Assembly (NCBI GenBank): GCA_014799385.1
Contig: JAAVIC010000002.1
Span: 59,700 to 123,699 of the forward strand
Source: Oscillospiraceae bacterium
GTDB taxonomy: Bacteria > Bacillota > Clostridia > Oscillospirales > Ruminococcaceae
Direction of reading: 5' to 3'
Length of the DNA stretch: 64,000 nucleotides
The notes beneath the pieces are model-generated. The model searched no databases. It saw only the letters and a list, made by a program, of their open reading frames with translations, and was not told the origin of the DNA. Within the stretch, counting starts at the first letter, position 1, and every line of letters starts with the position of its first letter. Positions 45,057-52,622 of the stretch are shown here, in pieces. Made by a program: the position numbers and the translations under genes.

Positions 45057-45863
45057 ATGGATTTCGGAAAAGTGATTTTTATGAGCGACCTTGACGGAAC
45101 GCTGTTGACGGATGACAAGAAAGTCCTTGAGCGGGATTTGCGCGCGATTGAGCGATTTCGCGAGGGCGGCGGACTGTTCACCGTGGCAACGGGTCGCGGA
45201 TATTCGATGGCAAAGCGCGTGGTGAACGAACTTAATGTCGATTTGCCGTGCGTGGTGTTCAACGGCGCGGCGGTGTTCGACTACAAGATTGACCGCTTTT
45301 TGTGGCAGTGCGAAATAGGTTCTCAGGCGCGGGAATACATACGAAGAATCACCGATATGTTCCCGGGAAAACTCGGAATTGAGGTGCTGCACAAGCAGAC
45401 GGTATTTGTTCCGTTTTTGAACCAAACCGAGCAAGAGCACCTTGAAATGGAGAACGTGATTCCCGACAGGAGGGATTTGGACGAGATTCCCGAGGGCGGC
45501 TGGCTGAAATTTGTGATAGCCGCCGAACCCGAGGACTTGGACGAGCTTCAAAAGGTAGTTGAGTCCGGGGATTTTACGGACGCGCAATGGGTGCGTTCCG
45601 CGCCGCATTATTACGAGTGTCTGCCGAAAGGCGTGGATAAGTCGCGCGGTTATGCGGAGCTGATTAAAATCCTCGGCGCGAAGGAGCGGTTTTCTGTGGC
45701 TGCGGGGGATTACAACAACGATCTCGCGCTTATTCAAAAGGCAAATTTGGGCTGCGCGGTCGCAAATGCTCTGCCGAATGTAAAGCAATCCGCCGATTTG
45801 GTGGTTTGCGATAATAACAGCGGCGCGATTGCCGAAATCATTGACTATATTGAGAGTCTTTAG
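45057..45863 (+). CDS. Cof-type HAD phosphatase
   Basis: 268 aa. HAD motif I MSDLDGTLLTDDKK (residues 9-22), TVATGRGYSMAKRV, and motif IV SVAAGDYNNDLALI, with a type II cap between. Cof-like enzymes dephosphorylate sugar phosphates or flavin/PLP precursors. Start immediately follows the dead gene's stop. Confidence 0.93.
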   Translation: MDFGKVIFMSDLDGTLLTDDKKVLERDLRAIERFREGGGLFTVATGRGYSMAKRVVNELNVDLPCVVFNGAAVFDYKIDRFLWQCEIGSQAREYIRRITDMFPGKLGIEVLHKQTVFVPFLNQTEQEHLEMENVIPDRRDLDEIPEGGWLKFVIAAEPEDLDELQKVVESGDFTDAQWVRSAPHYYECLPKGVDKSRGYAELIKILGAKERFSVAAGDYNNDLALIQKANLGCAVANALPNVKQSADLVVCDNNSGAIAEIIDYIESL

Positions 45864-45875
45864 GAGATGATAAGT

Positions 45876-46505
45876 ATGGGTTTTTTAGACGATTTATTCG
45901 GTAAAAAAAGTAAGCCCGCCGCAGAATGCGCACCGGATAAACCTATTCCGTTTGGATTTATGCATTGCTGGCTGTGCGTTAAAGCCGATTCGCCTGAGGA
46001 TGTAATACAAAAGCTCGGACTGAAAAATCCACGCGTGTGCGGTTGGAAAGACGCAATGAACCGCATAAAAGAACCGAATTGCGAGGAAGTATTTGTCACG
46101 CCTGTGTTTGATGGGTATGTGTTGGCTGTCAACTGGGGAATCGATGTTGTTGCTCGGAATTTGTGCGCTTTGGACGAAGCTGCGGCGAAGTTTTCGGAGC
46201 TTCAGTACTTTTCGGACATCGGAGTGGTGGACTTGTTCGAGTGGGTGAAATACGTGAACGGAAAGATGGTTCGCGGATATAGCTGGCTCAGCGAGAGCGG
46301 AGAGCTGATTCTGAACAGCGGCGAGCCTACTCCCGAAGAGGTGAATCTCGGTTACACGAACCTGATTCCCGATAATGACACGGATTGGGACGATTACGAG
46401 CTTGCGGACGGGGAAATGCCGGTTGAGATTGCCGCCGCATGGGGAATCGACCCCAGAACGGTGGATAAGTATCCGCCTTGTACGGGGTTTTGGTGCGAAT
46501 TGTAG
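45876..46505 (+). CDS. Unknown protein, 209 aa
   Basis: Start after AGGAG, preferred over an ATG three codons earlier that touches that site. Opens with MGFLDDLFGKKSKPA, which resembles the MGLFGKK starts of the 743-2589 paralogues but shares no later blocks. Central CGWKDAMNRI and the acidic WDDYELADGEMP near the end are notable. No family recognised. Confidence 0.7.
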   Translation: MGFLDDLFGKKSKPAAECAPDKPIPFGFMHCWLCVKADSPEDVIQKLGLKNPRVCGWKDAMNRIKEPNCEEVFVTPVFDGYVLAVNWGIDVVARNLCALDEAAAKFSELQYFSDIGVVDLFEWVKYVNGKMVRGYSWLSESGELILNSGEPTPEEVNLGYTNLIPDNDTDWDDYELADGEMPVEIAAAWGIDPRTVDKYPPCTGFWCEL

Positions 46506-46565
46506 GGGGTCTGTTGGGCGTGGTTATAGCGTGCTATAACTGTATTCAACCTATTGGTAACGCAG

Positions 46566-46675
46566 GAAATTCCGAAAAGCGAGTGAGGCTGCCGCAGCAA
46601 AGCGGAGGCAATCTCGCTCGGCTAGCTGAAATGAAAATTGCAAAGCAATTTTCATTTCAGCGGTTTCGGAATTTC
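46566..46675 (+). repeat. Structured intergenic element K
   Basis: Outer stem GAAATTCCGAAA with TTTCGGAATTTC. P2 GCGAG/CTCGC with a partly worn inner stem. Linker CTAG. P3 GCTGAAATGAAAATTGC, loop AAA, perfect 17-bp complement. First of three elements in the 406-bp gap between 46505 and 46912; a TTGGTAAC box lies just upstream. Confidence 0.85.
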
Positions 46676-46690
46676 AAATTAAGATATAGT

Positions 46691-46738
46691 GCAAATTCAA
46701 AACATGAACGCAAAGCGTCTGCGTGGTTTTGAATTTGT
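46691..46738 (+). repeat. Minimal structured element L
   Basis: Outer stem GCAAATTCAAAAC with GTTTTGAATTTG around a short ACGCAAAGCGT hairpin. It lacks a P3. Lies between K and M in the same gap. Confidence 0.7.
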
Positions 46739-46784
46739 CACCAAAAAATAGTGTTTAATCCGAAATGGCGTATTGGTAACAAAG

Positions 46785-46892
46785 AAAATCCAAAAAGTGT
46801 CAAAATTCCCGCAGGTAATTTTGACCGGTTTCCGAGTGCTGGCGAAGTGAGCGTAGCGAACGGAGCCTAAGCGTTTGGAAATTTTGGATTTT
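46785..46892 (+). repeat. Structured element M (reversed inner order), upstream of transketolase N half
   Basis: Outer stem AAAATCCAAAA with TTTTGGATTTT. Here the clean hairpin comes first (GTCAAAATT...AATTTTGAC) and the long P2-like part second (TTCCGAGTGC with GCGTTTGGAA, three G-U). A flank ATTAAAATAAGGAG leads into the start at 46912. Confidence 0.75.
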
Positions 46893-46911
46893 ATTAAAAT
46901 AAGGAGATATT

Positions 46912-47754
46912 ATGGACGAGAAACTTGTTAGAGAATTGGAAATCGCTGCCACAAAGGTGCGAATCGGAATTATTGAGGGCGTTCACGCGGCAAAAGCGGG
47001 TCACCCGGGAGGGTCGCTGTCGGCGGCGGATTTGATGACGTATCTGTATACCCATCGAATGAATGTCGACCCTAAGAACCCGCGCGACCCCAAGCGCGAC
47101 AGACTTGTGCTGTCGAAGGGGCACGCTGCGCCGGTACTGTATTCGGTATTGGCATTGCGCGGATTTTTCCCTATGGAGGAAATGAAAACGCTGCGTAAAA
47201 TAGACTCGCGGCTTCAGGGACACCCGGATTTGAACAAAATCCCCGGAGTGGATATGACTACCGGCTCGCTCGGTCAGGGAATCTCCGCGGCTTGCGGAAT
47301 GGCTCTGTCCGGAAAGATTTCCTGCGAGCCATATAAGGTATACGCAGTACTCGGCGACGGTGAGATAGAGGAGGGCGAGGTATGGGAAGCGGCAATGTTC
47401 GCGGCGCATTATCAGCTCGACAATCTCGTTGCCGTGGTGGACAACAACAATCTTCAGATTGACGGCAAGATAAGCGATGTAATGTCGCCGTACCCGATTG
47501 ACGAGAAGTTCAAGGCTTTCGGCTGGCACGTTATCAATATCAACGCGCACGATTTCTCCGAGATGGAAAAAGCGTTCAACGAGGCGGAAACCGTTATGCA
47601 GAAACCCACGGTGATCATTATGCGCTCCACAAAGGGCAAGGGCGTTTCGTTTATGGAAGATCAGGTCGGCTGGCACGGAAAAGCACCGAACGATGAGCAG
47701 TACAAAATCGCTATTGACGAGCTGAACGCGCATCTTAAGGAATTAGGGGCTTGA
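46912..47754 (+). CDS. Transketolase, N-terminal (TPP-binding) half
   Basis: 280 aa, start after AAGGAG. TPP signatures: KAGHPGGSLSAADLMTYLY, SKGHAAPVLYSVLA, and GDGEIEEGEVWEAAMFAAHYQLDN (GDG...N). It pairs with the C-terminal half at 47984 to form a split transketolase of the pentose phosphate pathway, as is common in Clostridia. The two halves are separated by element N. Confidence 0.95.
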   Translation: MDEKLVRELEIAATKVRIGIIEGVHAAKAGHPGGSLSAADLMTYLYTHRMNVDPKNPRDPKRDRLVLSKGHAAPVLYSVLALRGFFPMEEMKTLRKIDSRLQGHPDLNKIPGVDMTTGSLGQGISAACGMALSGKISCEPYKVYAVLGDGEIEEGEVWEAAMFAAHYQLDNLVAVVDNNNLQIDGKISDVMSPYPIDEKFKAFGWHVININAHDFSEMEKAFNEAETVMQKPTVIIMRSTKGKGVSFMEDQVGWHGKAPNDEQYKIAIDELNAHLKELGA

Positions 47755-47780
47755 GTTAAAACAAGTTACAGGAGAGTATG

Positions 47781-47957
47781 GCAAACCCAAAAGTGTCAAC
47801 ATTCGCAAAGCGAATGTTGACCGATTCCCGAACGCTGGCGAAGTGAGCGCAGCGACACGAAGTCGCAAGGCGACCGCCCAAAGCGCGGCACGGATGCCGC
47901 GCATAATAGGCGGTCGCTAGGCGAACGGAGCCTAAGCGTTTGGGAATTTGGGTTTGC
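47781..47957 (+). repeat. Structured element N (long, reversed inner order), between transketolase halves
   Basis: 177 bp, the largest copy. Outer stem GCAAACCCAAA with TTTGGGTTTGC. First hairpin GTCAACATTCGC, loop AAA, GCGAATGTTGAC. Then TTCCCGAACGC...GCGTTTGGGAA with an extra inserted domain (AGGCGACCGCC...GGCGGTCGCT around a GCGCGGCA/TGCCGCGC stem). The flank AAATAGAAATTAAGGAG leads to the next RBS. Confidence 0.8.
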
Positions 47958-47983
47958 AAATAGAAATTAAGGAGCATAGAGAT

Positions 47984-48919
47984 ATGGAAAAAATAGCAAC
48001 TCGCGAGGCATACGGCGAGGGTCTTTGCGCGCTTGCGGAGGTAAGACCCGATTTGATAGTGCTGGACGCCGATTTGGCAGAGGCTACAAAGACGAATATT
48101 TTCAAGAAAGCGTATCCCGAGAAGCACTATGACTGCGGAATCGCGGAAGCAAATATGATGGGTGTAGCGGCGGGAATCGCAACAACGGGAAAACTGGTGT
48201 TCGCAAGCTCATTCGCGATGTTCGCGGCGGGCAGAGCGTTCGAAATCGTGCGTAATTCCATCGGCTATCCGCATTTGAATGTTAAAATCGGCGCAACTCA
48301 CGGAGGAATTTCCGTGGGCGAGGACGGCGCGACACATCAATGTAACGAGGATTTCGCGCTGATGAGAGCTATCCCCGGAATGACGGTAATAAACCCCGCC
48401 GATTATGTGGAGGCAAAGGCTGCCGTGCTTGCGATGGCGGAGTACGAAGGTCCGACATATCTGAGGTTCGGGCGGCTTGCCACACCGATTTTCAACGATG
48501 AGAGCACATACAAGTTTGAAGTGGGCAAGGGAATCACCATCAAGGACGGCAAAGACATCACGATTATCGCAACGGGTCTGATGGTTTCCGAGGCTGTTGA
48601 GGCAGGCAAGGCACTGGCGGAACAGGGCATTGATGCGCGAATCATCAATATCCACACGATAAAGCCCATTGACCGTGAAATTATCGTTAAGGCGGCGCGC
48701 GAAACGGGCAGAATCGTAACCGTTGAGGAGCACAGCGTAATCGGCGGACTTGGCAGTGCGGTCGCGGAGGTTGTTACCGAGGAATGCCCCGTACCCGTTA
48801 TCAAAATCGGCGTAAAGGATGTATTCGGTCACAGCGGTGCGGCAGTAGAGCTGCTGAAAGAGTTCGGGCTTTCCGCGGAGAATATTGTATCGGTTGTCAG
48901 AGGAGGTTTGGGCAAATGA
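47984..48919 (+). CDS. Transketolase, C-terminal (pyrimidine-binding) half
   Basis: 311 aa, start after AAGGAG. TREAYGEGLCALAEVRPDLIVLDADL, CGIAEANMMGVAAGIATTG with the TPP-activating Glu, and ATHGGISVGEDGATHQ are typical. The final domain ends in FGHSGAAVELLKEFG. It completes the split enzyme with the gene upstream. Confidence 0.95.
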   Translation: MEKIATREAYGEGLCALAEVRPDLIVLDADLAEATKTNIFKKAYPEKHYDCGIAEANMMGVAAGIATTGKLVFASSFAMFAAGRAFEIVRNSIGYPHLNVKIGATHGGISVGEDGATHQCNEDFALMRAIPGMTVINPADYVEAKAAVLAMAEYEGPTYLRFGRLATPIFNDESTYKFEVGKGITIKDGKDITIIATGLMVSEAVEAGKALAEQGIDARIINIHTIKPIDREIIVKAARETGRIVTVEEHSVIGGLGSAVAEVVTEECPVPVIKIGVKDVFGHSGAAVELLKEFGLSAENIVSVVRGGLGK

Positions 48920-49410
48920 CGGATTGGAAGTGGGAGGAGAACAGCGTTTTATACAGCGATTCCCCATATACCCCGCCAAAGGATATTTTCCAAGCTGTCT
49001 GCAATGAGTTGGGAAGATATTATTCTCAAAGCGGTGCAAAGTACACCAAATCCAACCGTAAAATCAAGTGGAATTTTGAGCGTATCCGCTGCGAAATTGG
49101 ATTAAGATCCTCGCACAGCAATATGGCTGGTGAGTGGGTGAATCTTGAAATCATTCCCAATGTTTACGCTTTGGACGAAAGCGAAATGGAGTGCGGCGGA
49201 CTGCTTTATGTTGATATCCGTCCGAAAAATTTCAACGTTTACGGAATTGATAACAAGCTGTTTTTTGAGATAATCGACTATATTGATGAGACTCTGGAGT
49301 TTGTAAAATCTTTTGAAACTGCCGATGGAATAAGAAATTTCTGTGATGAGGCGAAGTTCCTGAGCAAGCATCAAAACAACAGTATATATTTCAACAGACT
49401 TGAGAAGTAA
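48916..49410 (+). CDS. Unknown protein, 164 aa
   Basis: Starts in the transketolase stop (ATGA). Trp/Tyr-rich, with DWKWEENSVLYSDSPYTPP, an internal WVNLEIIPNVYALDE and a C-terminal helix FETADGIRNFCDEAKF. No signal or membrane segment. No family recognised; co-translated with the transketolase. Confidence 0.7.
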   Translation: MTDWKWEENSVLYSDSPYTPPKDIFQAVCNELGRYYSQSGAKYTKSNRKIKWNFERIRCEIGLRSSHSNMAGEWVNLEIIPNVYALDESEMECGGLLYVDIRPKNFNVYGIDNKLFFEIIDYIDETLEFVKSFETADGIRNFCDEAKFLSKHQNNSIYFNRLEK

Positions 49411-49445
49411 AAACTACCCTCCGCGTCAATCGCGGAGGGTAGTTT
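49411..49445. terminator. Bidirectional terminator between 48916-49410 and galE
   Basis: AAACTACCCTCCGCG, TCAAT, CGCGGAGGGTAGTTT: perfect 15-bp stem with A-run on the left and T-run on the right, so it works both ways at this convergent junction. Confidence 0.92.
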
Positions 49446-50444
49446 TTATTTGTTTTTTGCGTAATTCCACGCATCGCGGCACATATCCTCAAGGGTAAGC
49501 TCCGCTTTCCAGTGCAGCTCGCGTTCGGCGAGAGACGGGTCGGAATAACACTCGGCGGCGTCCCCGGGACGGCGCGCTCCGATCGTATATCCCAAATCAA
49601 TGCCGTTCACGCGCTGAAATGTGTCCAGAACCTCAAATACCGAGTATCCGCGCCCTGTACCGAGATTATACGCAAGGCAGCCGTTGTCCAGTTCGCGCGC
49701 TTTCTTGACAGCGGCAACGTGTCCTTTTGCCAAATCCATAACGTGAATGTAATCGCGTATGCACGAGCCGTCACGCGTCGGGTAGTCATTGCCCGCGACC
49801 TCAAGTTTATCACGCTTTCCAAGAGCTTCTTCAATCACGATCGGCATAAGGTTGTTCGGCTTTCCAACGGGATTTTCGCCGATAAGCCCGCTAGGGTGCG
49901 CGCCAACGGGATTGAAATACCGCAGCAGAACCATAGTCCACGAGTTGTCCGCAACATACATCTCGCGGCAGAGATTCTCGATAATCAGCTTTGTGGAGCC
50001 GTATGGATTGATCGCGGAGAGCGGCGATTCTTCGGTTACGGGTACTTTTTCGGGGAATCCGTAGACTGTAGCGGACGAACTGAAAATGAACTTTGTACAG
50101 CCGTATTTTTTCATCGTTTCAAGTATGTTAAATGTTCCGCGAAGATTGTTGGAATAGTACATCAGCGGATTTTTGACGCTCTCGGGAACGCACTTATACC
50201 CCGCGAAATGAATGACCATCTCGATGTCGTTTTCCTCGAAGATTTTATCGACTGCGGGCATATCCAGCATATCCGCCTCGTAGAACTTGAATCCGCGACC
50301 GGAGATCTGACAGATTCCGTCCAGTGCCGCAGGTGTGGAATTGTAAAAATTATCCATTACAACGATTTTCTCGCCGCTTTCCATAAGTTCAACGCAGGTA
50401 TGCGAGCCGATAAAGCCCGCTCCGCCGGTTACAAGTACAGCCAT
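49446..50444 (-). CDS. galE: UDP-glucose 4-epimerase
   Basis: 332 aa from the ATG after GGAGGAGG. NAD-binding GGAGFIGSHT (residues 6-15), catalytic SSSATVYG Ser and YGSTK Tyr-Lys, and the C-terminal RRPGDAAECYSD. It interconverts UDP-glucose and UDP-galactose for cell-surface sugars. A structured leader of about 190 nt precedes it. Confidence 0.96.
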   Translation of the reverse strand: MAVLVTGGAGFIGSHTCVELMESGEKIVVMDNFYNSTPAALDGICQISGRGFKFYEADMLDMPAVDKIFEENDIEMVIHFAGYKCVPESVKNPLMYYSNNLRGTFNILETMKKYGCTKFIFSSSATVYGFPEKVPVTEESPLSAINPYGSTKLIIENLCREMYVADNSWTMVLLRYFNPVGAHPSGLIGENPVGKPNNLMPIVIEEALGKRDKLEVAGNDYPTRDGSCIRDYIHVMDLAKGHVAAVKKARELDNGCLAYNLGTGRGYSVFEVLDTFQRVNGIDLGYTIGARRPGDAAECYSDPSLAERELHWKAELTLEDMCRDAWNYAKNK

Positions 50445-50633
50445 TTTATAATCCTCCTCCAAAATTTTCACCTGTTAATGGTTCGGGCAACACTAACCCG
50501 TTAATGCGTATCTTCTTAGCAAGGCTCTCGACCGTCCATCAGCCCTCCGCAACGGGAACAGGCTTTAAGTGCCGAGGTTTGCTACTGTAATGTCATAGTG
50601 ATTACCTCATAAAAAACACATTCCTCTAATCAA
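50445..50633 (-). other. Structured 5' leader of galE, unidentified RNA
   Basis: Between the galE promoter and start. Minus strand shows possible pairings: GTAAT/ATTAC, TAGCAA/TTGCTA enclosing CCTCGGCAC...GGTCGAGAGCC, and CGGG(N8)GCCCG. It is richer in conserved-looking structure than neighbouring gaps. I tested it by eye against 6S, SRP, tRNA-like, TPP, c-di-GMP, THF and ZTP riboswitch patterns and it matched none. Confidence 0.4.
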
Positions 50634-50662
50634 ATTTTACCACAAAAATTCGTCAATGTCAA
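50634..50662 (-). promoter_or_regulatory. Predicted galE promoter
   Basis: Minus strand TTGACA (50657-50662), 17 bp, TAAAAT (50634-50639). Confidence 0.7.
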
Positions 50663-50744
50663 TGACTTTTCACGTGTTTTGTCATAAATTTTTGACAAAT
50701 CGGATATACCCGTGCGATTTCGATACAATTCGTTGAAATACCTC

Positions 50745-50773
50745 TTGAAATTTTTGGAAAGCTGTGGTATAAT
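50745..50773 (+). promoter_or_regulatory. Predicted ddl promoter
   Basis: TTGAAA (50745-50750), 17 bp, TATAAT (50768-50773), divergent from the galE promoter with about 80 bp between the two -35 boxes. Confidence 0.75.
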
Positions 50774-50897
50774 AAATGGTGAGTACTTTTGGCTGAATAA
50801 TTCACATATGGATATACAGACCGTATTTACTTGCGTGTCTTCCCCATTGGCGGGAAAATACTTGATAATGACAGATAAAGAATAGGAGGTATTGGAT

Positions 50898-51968
50898 ATG
50901 GCTAAACAGAAAATTGCGGTGCTGTTCGGCGGAGCTTCCAGCGAGCACGAGATATCTTTGATGTCGGCATATTCGGTTTTGATGAATATTCCGAGGGAGA
51001 AATACGATGTAATCTGCATCGGAATCACTAAAAAAGGTCACTGGATGTATTATCCGGGCGAATATGAGAACATTAAGGACTGCACCTGGGAAAACAATCC
51101 CGACTGCTGCACCGCTGTAATCAGTCCCGATGCTATCCACAAGGGAATAATCATTATATCCGACAATGAGGTTTCACTGCGGCGTGTGGACGCGGTATTC
51201 CCCGTGCTGCACGGCGCAAACGGCGAGGACGGCTCGGTTCAGGGTTTGTGCCAGTTGGGCGGACTTCCTTGTGTGGGGTGCGATATGACGGGTTCGGCGG
51301 TTTGTATGGATAAATCGCTGGCACATACTGTTTTGGAGGCTGCGGGAATCAAGACCGCGAAGTTCATGGCGCTCCGTCGTGAGACGTTGGGCAATATGGA
51401 TTCCGCGTGCGAGCAAATCGAATCCAAGCTGGGATACCCCGTGTATATTAAGCCCGCCTGCGCCGGAAGCTCTGTGGGAGTATCCCGCGCCGCTGACCGC
51501 GAGGCACTTAAAAACGGTTTGAAAATCGCGTTTGCGCACGGCAATAAGGTGGTCGTGGAGCGCGAGATCATCGGCAAAGAGGTGGAGTGCGCCGTTCTGG
51601 GCAACGGATCTCGCCTTATCACGTCCGTGCCGGGGCAGATCACTCCCGCCGAGGAATTTTACGATTATGACGCGAAATACAAGCTCGGAACGTCCGTGCT
51701 GGACATTCCCGCGAAGATTTCCGATGAGGAATCACGCGAGCTGCGCGACATCGCGGAAAAGGCATACATAGCCTGCGGCTGCGGCGGGTTCTCCAGGGTG
51801 GATTTCTTCGTTACCGAGGACGGTATTATACTGAACGAAATCAACACGATTCCGGGCTTTACGGATATAAGTATGTATCCCAAGCTGATGGAAAATTCCG
51901 GAATTACATACTCCGCGCTGTTGGACAGACTGATTCAGTTGGCGTTGGAGCGCAACAGCGAGGTATAA
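50898..51968 (+). CDS. ddl: D-alanine--D-alanine ligase
   Basis: 356 aa, start after AGGAGG. ATP-grasp enzyme making the D-Ala-D-Ala dipeptide for peptidoglycan. LFGGASSEHEISLMSA, PVLHGANGEDGSVQGL, YIKPACAGSSVGVSR and EINTIPGF are conserved. The omega loop EEFYDYDAKYKLGT with Tyr is the D-Ala-D-Ala type; ligases for D-lactate have His/Lys here. D-Ser specificity of the VanG type is not excluded. Confidence 0.94.
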   Translation: MAKQKIAVLFGGASSEHEISLMSAYSVLMNIPREKYDVICIGITKKGHWMYYPGEYENIKDCTWENNPDCCTAVISPDAIHKGIIIISDNEVSLRRVDAVFPVLHGANGEDGSVQGLCQLGGLPCVGCDMTGSAVCMDKSLAHTVLEAAGIKTAKFMALRRETLGNMDSACEQIESKLGYPVYIKPACAGSSVGVSRAADREALKNGLKIAFAHGNKVVVEREIIGKEVECAVLGNGSRLITSVPGQITPAEEFYDYDAKYKLGTSVLDIPAKISDEESRELRDIAEKAYIACGCGGFSRVDFFVTEDGIILNEINTIPGFTDISMYPKLMENSGITYSALLDRLIQLALERNSEV

Positions 51969-52128
51969 TACTAATTCACGATTAAAAGTAGACAAATTAT
52001 TTGCGAGGATATTTTGCGTCCTGCGAGGAAGAGGACGACGGCAGGCTGACGCCTGCCTAGGACGATGACGCAGCAGGACACAAAATAGACCGCAAAGAAT
52101 GTCTACTTTTAATTGGGGATTAGTATAC
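51967..52128. repeat. Long imperfect hairpin between ddl and DUF1934
   Basis: Outermost ATACTAAT/ATTAGTAT, then a perfect 13-bp pair ATTAAAAGTAGAC/GTCTACTTTTAAT, then TATTTTG...CAAAATA with GCAGGAC complement, and an apical GGCAGGC/GCCTGCC. Four nested stems make one long fold. It is unrelated in sequence to family A-N and no T-run follows. Confidence 0.7.
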
Positions 52129-52193
52129 AGCCGATGATGAACCGTACAGCGAAAACGTTCGGTTATAATCTGCAAAAAATGGGAGCTAAAAAA

Positions 52194-52613
52194 ATGGAAA
52201 ATTGTTCGATCTTCCTGAAAATCAGCAACGGGTCATATGGTGAAAAAGACGAAACCGAGCTGTTTACACGCGGGGAATATCGGTTTTACAAGGGTTCGTA
52301 CTTCATTGATTACGATGAAACCGAAACAACGGGATATGACGGCTGTCACGTTCAGCTTCGCGTGGACGATAAAACGGTCGTTATGACGCGCACGGGCAGC
52401 AGCTTCACCAATTTGATTTTCGAGCGCGGAGTTCGTCACTATTGTCAATACGGTGCGGAATTTGGCGAGTGTATGGTGGGAGTTTCCACATCGGTGTTGG
52501 AGAGCAGTCTTGGCGGCAGCGGCGGAGAGGTGAATCTCAAGTACGAGATTGACGTAAATTCGGGGCTGGTAGCCGAGAATCATATCAGGATTACGGTTAA
52601 AGACGTTAAATAG
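52194..52613 (+). CDS. DUF1934 (YwiB-like) protein
   Basis: 139 aa from ATG after GGGAG; a longer reading upstream lacks a site. Small beta-barrel protein: SIFLKISNGSYGEKDETELF, YFIDYDETETTGYDG, and the C-terminal YEIDVNSGLVAENHIRITV match DUF1934. In Bacillus this gene (ywiB) also precedes argS. Function unknown, lipocalin-like by fold prediction in the family. Confidence 0.85.
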   Translation: MENCSIFLKISNGSYGEKDETELFTRGEYRFYKGSYFIDYDETETTGYDGCHVQLRVDDKTVVMTRTGSSFTNLIFERGVRHYCQYGAEFGECMVGVSTSVLESSLGGSGGEVNLKYEIDVNSGLVAENHIRITVKDVK

Positions 52614-52622
52614 AGGTGCAAG

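Noticed and set aside
50470..50600. galE leader as 6S RNA or signal-recognition-particle RNA
   Set aside because: The SRP tetraloop region and the characteristic 6S central bubble could not be laid out; the position right before galE also argues for a leader.
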